A stretch of 64,000 nt of DNA from Leptodactylus fallax (taxonomy: Eukaryota > Chordata > Amphibia > Anura > Leptodactylidae): the NCBI GenBank assembly GCA_947044405.1, contig CAMRHE010001068.1, forward strand, positions 173,315 to 237,314, written 5' to 3'. Shown here piece after piece: positions 11,601-23,600 of this stretch (the stretch's first letter is position 1; each line of letters begins with the position of its first letter). Position numbers and translations under genes: made by a program. A model generated the notes under the pieces. That model was not told where the DNA came from. It was given only the letters and a program-made list of their open reading frames with translations, and made no database searches.

Positions 11601-14600
11601 TTTTGAGCAAAAATTTTAACTTGGCCAATAAAGTTACAGGCCTGATTATTGCTGCACAGATCAGCCTGACCATATACAAAGCGCTGCCTGATGATGTCAC
11701 CGAGATTTCCTATGGGATTGGCATCCCCAAGACTACACTGCCTGTCCACACTGCAGCACTATCCCTATGACTACACTTCCTGTCCACACTACAGCGCTAT
11801 CCCTATGATTACACTTCCTGTCCACACTGCAGCACTATCCCTATGACTACACTTCCTGGTCACAATATAGCACTATCCCTATGACTACACTTCCTGTCCA
11901 CACTGCAGCGGTATCCCTATGACTACACTTCCTGGTCACAATATAGCACTATCCCTATGACTACACTTCCTGTCCACACTGCAGCGGTATCCCTATGACT
12001 ACACTTCCTGGTCACAATATAGCACTATCCCTATGACTACACTTCCTGTCCACACTGCAGCGCTATCCCTATGACACTTCCTGTCCACACTGCAGCACTA
12101 TCCCTATGACTACACTTCCTGGTCACAATATAGCACTATCCCTATGACTACACTTCCTGTCCACACTGCAGCGCTATCCCTATGACTACACTTCCTGTCC
12201 ACACTGCAGCACTATCCCTATGACTACACTTCCTGTCCACACTGCAGTGGTATCTCTATGACTACACTTCCTGGTCACAATATAGCACTATCCCTATGAC
12301 TACACTGCCTGTCCACACTGCAGCGCTGTCCCTATGACTACACTTCCTGTCAACACTGCAGCGCTATCCCTATGACTACACTTCCTGTCCACACTGCAGC
12401 GGTATCTCTATGACTACACTTCCTGGTCACAATATAGCACTATCCCTATGACTACACTGCCTGTCCACACTGCAGCGCTGTCCCTATGACTACACTTCCT
12501 GTCAACACTGCAGCGCTATCCCTATGACTACACTTCCTGTCCACACTGCAGCGGTATCTCTATGACTACACTTCCTGGTCACAATATAGCACTATCCCTA
12601 TGACTACACTGCCTGTCCACACTGCAGCGCTGTCCCTATGACTACACTTCCTGGTCACACTGCAGCACTATCCCTATGACTACACTGCCTGTCCACACTG
12701 CAGCGCTGTCCCTACCACCCCTGACTACACTTCCTGTCAACACTGCAGCGCTATCCCTATGACTACACTTCCTGTCCACACTGCAGCGGTATCTCTATGA
12801 CTACACTTCCTGGTCACAATATAGCACTATCCCTATGACTACACTGCCTGTCCACACTGCAGCGCTGTCCCTATGACTACGCTTCCTGTCCACCTGCGCG
12901 CTGCCCTATGACTACGCTTCCTGTCCACACTGCAGCACTATCCCTATGACTACACTTCCTGTCCACACTGCAGTGGTATTCCTATGACTACACTTCCTGT
13001 TCACAATATAGCACTATCCCTATGACTACACTTCCTGTCCACACTGCAGCGGTATCTCTATGACTACACTTCCTGGTCACAATATAGCACTATCCCTATG
13101 ACTACACTGCCTGTCCACACTGCAGTGGTATTCCTATGACTACAGTGCCTGTCCACACTGCAGCAGTATCCCTATGACTACACTTCCTGTCAATGCTTCT
13201 TGTCCCTATGACAAAGCAGCGGCACATTGCGCTGGTCCGGATCTCCTGATATTCTTGCTGCAGATTTTAGAATTCCCCCTGCCCCGCACCTCTCTATAAA
13301 CGCCTTCAGTCCTCAGTGTGAATATTTCATAATTCATCTCTTTCCATAAAGACACGATGAAGGCGTCTAACAAGCGGCGTCCACGCAACGCTGCTCACAG
13401 GCGAACAATGGAGGCGGCCGGGCCTCAGAGGCTCAGAGTGAATGAGAGCGGACCGAGGAGAATCATAAATATTAATATGGAAGAGACAGCGAGCTGCAGA
13501 GTAATCACAGATCTGTCTCCTGCAGGGCGGCGCCGGTGATATGTGACGAGGGGAAGCGTCCGATCACAGCGATGCCCGTACATGTGCTGAGCTGTAGATA
13601 GAATGCTCTACTTCTGAAATACTCTGTACTGCTGGGGACCCTGCTCCCCCCACTATGTAACGCTCACCCTGTGACCTCCTCTATAAGATCAGCACACTCC
13701 TCTCCTGAAATACTCTGTGCTGCTGGGGACCTGGCTCCTCCCACTATGTAACTCTCACCCTGTGACCTCCTCTATAAGATCAGCACACTCCTCTCCTGAA
13801 ATACTCTGTGCTGCTGGGGACCCTGCTCCTCCCACTATGTAACTCTCACCCTGTGACCTTCTCTATAAGATCAGCACACTCCTCTCCTGATATCCTCTGT
13901 GCTGCTGGGGACCTGGCTCCTCCCACTATGTAACTCTCACCCTGTGACCTCCTCTATAAGATCAGCACACTCCTCTCCTGAAATACTCTGTGCTGCTGGG
14001 GACCCTGCTCCTCCCACTACGTAACTCTCACCCTGTGACCTCCTCTATAAGATCAGCACACTCCTCTCCTGAAATACTCTGCACTGCTGACACTCCTCCC
14101 CTGAAATACTCTGTACTGCTGGGGACCCTGCTCCTCCCACTATGTAACTAATCAGTCTGTGAGATCTCCTAAAATACTCTGTGCTGCTGATAGGACAATC
14201 CTGTTTCTTCCAAAGTGAAACCCACAGTTTGTAACCTCCCAAAAGATCATCATATTCCTCTCCTGAATTCCTCTGTGCTGACTGCAGAGAAAAACAGCAC
14301 GCTGTGCTCCTGAAATACTCTGCGCTGCTTGGAGAGTCTGTTACTTCCTCAATAAGTCTGTGACCTCTGGGGAGAGCAGCACACTCCTCTGCTGGAATAC
14401 TGCCATACTCTGTGCTGCTGTGGGTGTCCCAATGATTGAATTGACTGTAGTCTATGGTTATGCACTCAGTCGGTCACTGACTAAACGTATTTTCGATGAC
14501 ACAATGGCGGATTGTAACTGCACCGATCTCTGAACGCCGCACACGTCACTGTCACTTAAACAACCCCAGCTCATAATAATCCTATGTCTGCACACCTGCA

Positions 14601-17600
14601 GGCTATACTGGGCCGCTGCAGCGGATGTAAATGAAAACACCTGCTCGAATTATATTCATCAGTCCCAGCAAGAGGCCCAATAAAAACTAAAGATCTATGA
14701 AAGGGCTCTCTACATCACTGTGGCAGCAAAGGAGTTAATGCAGATTTCCCAGGATCCTCTGGTGTGATCTGCAACCTGTAGCTCTCTAGCAGGTGTGACA
14801 CTACAAGTACCAGCATACCTAAAGCTAGGGCATGCTGAAATATAGAAGAAAGCTCATAGAAACACACTAGTGATGACAGAGAAACTTACCTGACATCATA
14901 GTGACATCATAGCATCTTGTCTAACAGAAAAGTTATTGTGATGTCACAGCCAATAATCTGACTAAAATCCACATATGATGTCACAATGGCTTACTTCACT
15001 GAAACAGTGGTGATGTTACAAATTACCCGACAAACACAGCTGTGATGTCACAATAGTTTACCAAACTAGAATTCACGGATGATGTCACAATAGCTTATTT
15101 GACAAACTGCCTGTGATGTTACAACAGCTCACCTTACTAGAGCGCTCTTATGATGTCACAGCTGCTTACCTGACAAATACCATTGTGATGTCACAGTGGT
15201 CAACCTGGCCAAAAGTCACCAGTGATGTCATAACAGCTTACTTAGAAGGAGAAACCTACCTTGTGATGTCATAGAAACTCATTTGACTAGAACCTACTTG
15301 TGATGTCACAGCGCACATGTTCGCACAATTTTTAATGCTGATTCTGATTTGGAAAATATGTCGAAATTCGCATGGAAACCATAGTTGTGATGTCATAGTA
15401 CATTACCTAACAGAAAAATGCTTGTGATGTCACAGCCGTTTACTACATTAAAAATTGTGTGATGTCACAGAAGCGCACGTGACTGAAAAAATTGTGATGT
15501 CATAGATGTTATCTGAGAGAAACATAGTTGTGATGTCACAGTAGCTTACCCAACTAAAAAATTATGTCATGACTGAAACCTACTTGTGATGTCACAGCAA
15601 CTCTCCTACTGAAGTCCACTTGTGATGTCACAGCTACTTACCTAGCAAATACAGTTGTGATGTCACATTAGTCTATCTGACCAAAAGTCGGCTGTGATGT
15701 CACAATAGCTTTATTTGCACAAACCTACTTGTGATGTCATGGCAGCTGACCTGACTAGATCCTACATGTGATGTCACAGCAAGGATATATTCACTTGTTT
15801 GTTTGTTTGTTTGTTTGTTTGTTTTATAATGCTGATTCCAATACCTGTGTGGAAAACACTCTTGTGATATCACAACCACTTACCTGACCAAATCCCGCCT
15901 ATGTGTGATGTCACAGTGGCTTACTTGACTGAAACACAGTTGTGATGTCACAGGAGTTTACCCATCTAAAACGTGATGTCACAACATAAACCTATTGGTG
16001 TTGTGATGTCACTACTGTATATTTGTAAGGTGAGTAGCTGTGACCGTAACCCACATAACCAGTAATCTGTATATGGATACTGCGGCGTCCCTATGGCAAC
16101 TCTGCTTGAAACGCCGTCATTCTAATATTGGTTTCATGTTGATTGTTTCCACCACAGATGCAAGAACCTGACGTATCCGGAACGTCTGCCCCAGGTCAGC
16201 ATAGTCTTCATCTTTGTGAACGAGGCTCTGTCCGTCATCCTGAGGTCCATCCACTCCGCCATTGACAGGACGCCTGCAGAACTGCTCAAGGAGATCATCT
16301 TGGTGGACGACAACAGCAATAATGGTGGGTCATGGTCCTAGGGGGTAAATCATGGGCGTGGGAGGTGGGCATCGATCTATGTCGTCAGAGGATCGGCCTC
16401 TACATGTCAACAGCTCTTGATCCTATTCCTTCACAGCAAGCAGAGATGTTGAAAGTGGTTAGAAGTGAAAACAAGTTTCATGACTTTTTCATTGGACGTT
16501 GATTAGAGGGGTATCCCTGTCTGAAAGGTGATTTCATATCGCTCAGACATGGCGTGATCTGGGCGGGGTCTGTCCTCTCGGACCTCCACCGAAACAATTT
16601 ACCTTAGTCCTGAATTCTCTTCTAAGTTTTCCCTGCACGGCAGAGAAATTGCTTTCAGAAACATTTAGAAGGTGATGCAGGAATAATAAGATACTGCGCC
16701 CCCGCCGCTCCTGAGCAATTAGTGCTGGTAGTTTTGATGCATGGTATGTAACTAGATTCCCTAATTTCAAGTGGGTGGTGTCAGCCAAGGGGGTGTGTTT
16801 ATGAGATCTGATTGCACCATGTCAGAGCCCTCAGTCTCGCCTCCTTGCCTGCTCCTTACACTTGTCATTAGGGAGTCTAGTTACATATCAGGTGCCAAAA
16901 CTACCAGCGCTGATTGCTCAGGAGCGGCGAGGGCCAGAGGAAAAATTCCAACTGTGCCGGAATCTGCGTAGGGGGGCTATTAGGGATGAAAAGAGCTGGA
17001 GGTGGTGAGAGGTCCTCTTTATGCCTTATGGACTGGTCCGGGGCTTTGTATAAGGTCCGATTCCTTTATTAAGTGCCCCCCCTTCCTTCTGGTCCTCACA
17101 AGAGCCGTTCCCTGGCCCTGCGCAGTCTCCTCGCGTCACTCACACCTCGCGCCTCTCCTCCCGCTGGGATTCCTTTCTTCAATCTGAGGCCATGATTGAG
17201 AAGTTAATTAAATTATCAATCAGGTCTGGAGCAGCCGGCAGGTGCAGAGCCTCGCATGGAGCTCAATGTGACGGATTTATGTGATTGCGTTCTCTGCGGT
17301 GGGGTAGATCATCTCATATGTGCGGGCGTGCAGAGGTTTAACTCTGACATTGCCAGATCTGCTCAGCACAAGGGCTGGTACACCTTAAAGGGATGCCACA
17401 CTGAAGGCAGAGCTGTGCACTCCGCTACCTAATGCATCTGTTGTAGGCCAGAGCTGTATTTAGTTCTGCAGGCTTCAGAGCTGAACTCTCCCTGCATTAC
17501 CTTCTAGTTCATTGTCTACAAAGACCTTGCTTCTGTAATTTGCAGGAACGCACTGCTCCTCTAAGCTGCTAGAGGAGGGTGTCAACAAGCTTGCTGACTG

Positions 17601-20600
17601 TTTCCAGTAATAAATATATTCTATAATGGTGCGCAGAGGGGACAGACCTACAATAGGGCTGAATTTGCAGGAATCCAATTAACCTATCAGGATGTTTTTG
17701 CAACATGAGAAGAAATTAGAGGAAGCTACGAGAACACGGAGGACACCCCTTGCAGGTCACCCCTTATAAAATTATTATCTCCCTGCAAACTCCTGTCCGC
17801 TGCTCCTCCATATCGCTTTCTACCCTTGGCTCCGGGGATAGTCTTACATCACAGACAATTAATTTTCTTTCCTGAAATCTTTTTGCTTCCCCCCTATTTA
17901 TGGCTCATGTGGGATAAGCCATTACTGTAGGAATCATTAACCCTTTCCTGAGTCCATGAGGACGGCGTCACCATAGAGAGAGCTGCGGCTCACACTGCAT
18001 GTTCCATTTTTCCATTGCCCTCTACTCTTACTGTCCCTCCGCCATTACTGTCCCTCTACTCTTACTGTCCCTCCGCCATTACTGTCCCTCCGCCATTACT
18101 GTCCCTCTACTCTTACTGTCCCTCCGCCATTACTGTCCCTCCGCCATTACTGTCCCTCCGCTATTACTGTCCCTCCGCCATTACTGTCCCTCTGCTCTTA
18201 CTGTCCCTCTGCTCTTACTGTCCCTCCGCTCTTACTGTCCCTCCGCTCTTACTGCCCCTCCGCTATTACTGTCCCCCGCCATTACTGTCCCTCAGCTCTT
18301 ACTGTCCCTCCGCTCTTACTGTCCCTCCGCTCTTACTGTCCCTCCGCTCTTACTGTCCCTCCGCTCTTACTGTCCCTCCGCTCTTACTGTCCCTCCGCTA
18401 TTACTGTCCCTCCGCCATTACTGTCCCTCCGCCATTACTGTCCCTCTGCTATTACTGTCCCTCCGCTCTTACTGTCCCTCCGCTATTACTGTCCCTCCGC
18501 CATTACTGTCCCTCCGCCATTACTGTCCCTCTGCTATTACTGTCCCTCCGCTCTTACTGTCCCTCCGCTATTACTGTCCCTCCGCCATTACTGTCCCTCT
18601 GCTCTTACTGTCCCTCCGCTCTTACTGTCCCTCCGCTATTACTGTCCCTCCGCCATTACTGTCCCTCCGCCATTACTGTCCCTCCGCCATTACTGTCCCT
18701 CTGCTCTTACTGTCCCTCCGCTCTTACTGTCCCTCCGCTCTTACTGTCCCTCCGCTCTTACTGTCCCTCCGCCATTACTGTCCCTCCGCCATTACTGTCC
18801 CTCCGCCATTACTGTCCCTCCGCCATTACTGTCCCTCTGCTATTACTGTCCCTCCGCTCTTACTGTCCCTCCGCTATTACTGTCCCTCCGCCATTACTGT
18901 CCCTCTGCTCTTACTGTCCCTCCGCCATTACTGTCCCTCCGCTCTTACTGTCCCTCCGCTCTTACTGTCCCTCCGCTCTTACTGTCCCTCCGCTATTACT
19001 GTCCCTCCGCTCTTACTGTCCCTCCGCTCTTACTGTCCCTCCGCCATTACTGTCCCTCTGCTCTTACTGTCCCTCCGCTATTACTGTCCCTCCGCTCTTA
19101 CTGTCCCTCCGCTCTTACTGTCCCTCCGCTCTTACTGTCCCTCCGCTCTTACTGTCCCTCCGCTATTACTGTCCCTCCGCTCTTACTGTCCCTCCGCTCT
19201 TACTGTCCCTCCGCTATTACTGTCCCTCCGCTCTTACTGTCCCTCCGCTCTTACTGTCCCTCCGCCATTACTGTCCCTCTGCTCTTACTGTCCCTCCGCT
19301 ATTACTGTCCCTCCGCTCTTACTGTCCCTCCGCTCTTACTGTCCCTCCGCTCTTACTGTCCCTCCGCTATTACTGTCCCTCCGCCATTACTGTCCCTCCG
19401 CCCTTACTGTCCCTCCGCCCTTACTGTCCCTCCGCTCTTACTGTCCCTCCGCTCTTACTGTCCCTCCGCTCTTACTGTCCCTCCGCTCTTACTGTCCCTC
19501 CGCTCTTACTGTCCCTCCGCTCTTACTGTCCCTCCGCTCTTACTGTCCCTCCGCTCTTACTGTCCCTCCGCCATTACTGTCCCTCCGCCCTTACTGTCCC
19601 TCCGCCCTTACTGTCCCTCCGCCCTTACTGTCCCTCCGCTCTTACTGTCCCTCCGCTCTTACTGTCCCTCCGCTCTTACTGTCCCTCCGCTCTTACTGTC
19701 CCTCCGCTCTTACTGTCCCTCCGCTCTTACTGTCCCTCCGCTCTTACTGTCCCTCCGCTCTTACTGTCCCTCCGCTCTTACTGTCCCTCCGCTCTTACTG
19801 TCCCTCCGCTCTTACTGTCCCTCCGCTCTTACTGTCCCTCCGCTCTTACTGTCCCTCCGCCATTACTGTCCCTCCGCCCTTACTGTCCCTCCGCCCTTAC
19901 TGTCCCTCCGCTCTTACTGTCCCTCCGCTCTTACTGTCCCTCCGCTATTACTGTCCCTCCGCTCTTACTGTCCCTCCGCTCTTACTGTCCCTCCGCTCTT
20001 ACTGTCCCTCCGCTCTTACTGTCCCTCCGCTCTTACTGTCCCTCCGCCATCCTTCTCTCTTCACATCCCATCTCTTCCTGCATCCTTCAGGCTTCTTTCG
20101 CCCTCTCTATAATGTGTCTCAGACTCTACTTACACCCCAAAACCTCTATGTGTCCTCCATTGTTCCTGTCCCCTCCTTCCTCCTGTACCAACAGTCTAAC
20201 TGCCTCACCCCCATTCTGGTTCCCTTCATCCCTCCTATACCCTCAGTCTACCTACCTCTGGACCCTTGCTCCTTCCTGCAACCTCCTTTCTCCTGTACCC
20301 CCAGTCCACCTGCATGTACCTGCCTCCCTACTCTTCTGGTTCCCCCCATCCTATCCCTCCTGTGCCCTCCTTCCTCCTGTACCCTGAGTCTACCTGGTGC
20401 CCTCCATCCCTCCTGCCCCTAATTCTGCCTCCTGCCCCTAATTCTGCCTCCTGCCCCTAATTCTGCCTCCTGCCCCTAATTCTGCCTCCTGCCCCTAATT
20501 CTGCCTCCTGCCCCATGTTGCTGTAGTTTTATAGGCTTAGTGACCTCAGATGTCGATAACATTAGGAGGCGCTCCGCTCCGCTCGCCCACCACATAGTGG

Positions 20601-23600
20601 GGGATCCTACACTGCAGTGGTGACATTTGGCGATTGGTGTGACCTGTTCCCTGGTGGTCGCTGTGACCTCGCTCCTTTTTTTCGGATAACAAGGTCTCGC
20701 TCTTCACATATATACCGGATTCAGTCTGGTTTTGCGTTTTCCTCCATTAAGGGCCCGGCCGATTCTTCTGCTGCCATTAACTCTTTATTGTAATAAGATT
20801 TTATGTCCCCGCTGCTGAGTAAATGAAACGTACACGATTATGACGCCTCTTATACCGGGGTCATGGGAACGCGGCGAGATTCGCTGTGCACAGTGTAAAT
20901 GGCCATGGCCACATGTGGGAAGATGAGTGGTAGATGTGTCAGATATCGCATGTATTAGCCTGGGTCTGTACACGTAGTCGCTGCAGGTTAGTCGCCTTGG
21001 ACTCTCCGCCATCTCACCCACTGTGATGTACCGCACCAGCAGAGGAGACGAGATTTAGCAAAATCGTATCCACGTGTTGCGCTAAAAACCTGCAGCTCGA
21101 GTGGAAAAACGCAGCAGGTCAGTTTGTATTGTAGGTTTTTATGGCAGTCGTTGCCATTACAGAGGAAATGACTCTGACAATAAACACCCCAAACAGCAGA
21201 AATCTGCCGAAGAGTTTACCTGTGTGAACACGCACTAAACCTGTCAAGAACTACAGCAAGCAGCATCTAATATAAGCAATGAGCGGTGTCTGGTTGGCGG
21301 TTTTCATTGATACATCTGACATGTGTATGTTGTATCTCGTATAGACTCGAGGACATTCTCTACTGTCCTTATATACATGTTCCCTCCATACTTTACACTG
21401 CAGACTGCACCAAACTATACACAAGGCTGATCATTTATGAGAACATTTCTATGCCATGTCAGATTAGCAGATGTCCTGACCACGGGATGCCGTATTAATG
21501 GATTGTGACCTGGTGATAGTTTTGTGATATTCTGGATTAGAGGGATTATTTATTGTACTGTGCAGTGGATATACAGGGTCTTGGCTCGTACCCAGCCGCG
21601 CGCTCGGCTCTGCGTTGTTTTGCTCGTGTTGTGCCTCCGTGGATACAGTATCGCTGATGATAACAATATTCTTTGTCGTTGATAAATGGTCTGTTTTATT
21701 TTCCGCTGGACCTTCTGGAATAAGCTGTGCGCAGAGAAGGCTCCGGTGTGGCGTGGGCGGCCTGGAAGAACAATCTATCGCAGGGCAGTTACTGGAGCCG
21801 GACGCCAATGTAATAGTCCTGTAATCCGGCACACGATGGTCTGTATCCTGATAATCCGGCACCTGATGGTCTGTATCCTGATAATCCGGCACCTGATGGT
21901 CTGTATCCTGATAATCCGGCACACGATGGTCTGTATCCTGATAATCCGGCACACGATGGTCTGTATCCTGATAATCCGGCATAGGATGGTCTGTATCCTG
22001 TAATCCGGCACATGATGGTCTGTATCCTGATAATCCGGCACCTGATGGTCTGTATCCTGATAATCCGGCACCTGATGGTCTGTATCCTGTAATCCGGCAC
22101 CTGATGGTCTGTATCCTGATAATCCGGCACAGGATGGTCTGTATCCTGATAATCTGGCACATGATGGTCTGTATCCTGATAATCCGGCACCTGATGGTCT
22201 GTATCCTGATAATCCGGCACAGGATGGTCTGTATCCTGATAATCCGGCACACGATGGTCTGTATCCTGATAATCCGGCACACGATGGTCTGTATCCTGAT
22301 AATCCGGCACACGATGGTCTGTATCCTGTAATCCGGCACACGATGGTCTGTATCCTGATAATCCGGCACACGATGGTCTGTATCCTGATAATCCGGCACA
22401 CGATGGTCTGTATCCTGATAATCCGCCACATGATGGTCTGTATCCTGATAATCCGGCACACGATGGTCTGTATCCTGATAATCCGCCACATGATGGTCTG
22501 TATCCTGATAATCCGGCACACGATGGTCTGTATCCTGATAATCCGGCACACGATGGTCTGTATCCTGATAATCCGGCACACGATGGTCTGTATCCTGATA
22601 ATCCGGCACAGGATGGTCTGTATCCTGATAATCCGCCACCCCGATGGTCTGTATCCTGATAATCCGGCACACGATGGTCTGTATCCTGATGATCCGGCAC
22701 AGGATGGTCTGTATCCTGATAATCCGGCACCTGATGGTCTGTATCCTTATAATCCGGCACCTGATGGTCTGTATCCTGATGATCCGGCACAGGATGGTCT
22801 GTATCCTGATGATCCGGCACAGGATGGTCTGTATCCTGATGATCCGGCACATGATGGTCTGTATCCTGATGATCCGGCACAGGATGGTCTGTATCCTGAT
22901 AATCCGGCACCTGATGGTCTGTATCCTGATAATCCGGCACCTGATGGTCTGTCTCTTGATAATCTTGCATGCAGCCACAAAATCCTCTGACTGTCTGCCA
23001 TCTAGACTCTTATTGAGGATCCGTTCAGTCACTTCTGCTACAATCAGTGGTTCGGTCCTTGTGCGGACTATGTGCGGTTTTCATTGCGCTTTACAGAAAT
23101 GACATCAAATTATGTAAACGATGTGACAATACAAAGGACCATCCGACCATTGTGCCATAGTAAACCCGTCTGTGAATAATTGCGAGATTTATTTGTATCC
23201 TTTTCTAGAACATTCTCAGTCTTTCTCCATCTACATTAATCATGAACTGTCGCCACTAGAAACGCTGCTGGAAACGAGCGGCCTCGTCCGGACTAATTAA
23301 CAGTGACAAGGAACAAACCATCCCATCAAGTTTTGGGTTTAATGAGAGCCCGATCCTCGGATGGTCCGGTCCGGCGGGGCTGGCTGTCGCTGTCAGGCAG
23401 ATAATCTTCACATTTCAGAGATTCCAGTAAGAATTAATTAATCTCTGTCCACATTCGCCACCCAGCTTTTCTGGAGCCCTGGAAACGGCGTCTGCAAAGA
23501 GATCAGGAGGGTTTAGGAGCAGCGGTAACTTCGCTGCCAGTTATCAGCTTAAAATTAATCCCATTCTCTGCCGTCAGCGCTTGGATGACTCTGGCCGGAT

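Noticed and set aside
14876..16015. CRISPR-like pattern of short direct repeats with differing spacers
   Set aside because: The host is clearly a vertebrate with spliced genes. The spacers share decayed similarity and vary in length, and there are no cas genes.
17999..20422. Two overlapping plus-strand frames of about 800 codons
   Set aside because: A 17-bp repeat gives the same stop-free peptide cycle in more than one frame. Overlap of near-identical frames is a by-product of the array.
21464..23032. Long frames on both strands (up to 522 codons)
   Set aside because: The 30-bp period preserves the frame, and the peptide is a 10-residue repeat on either strand.
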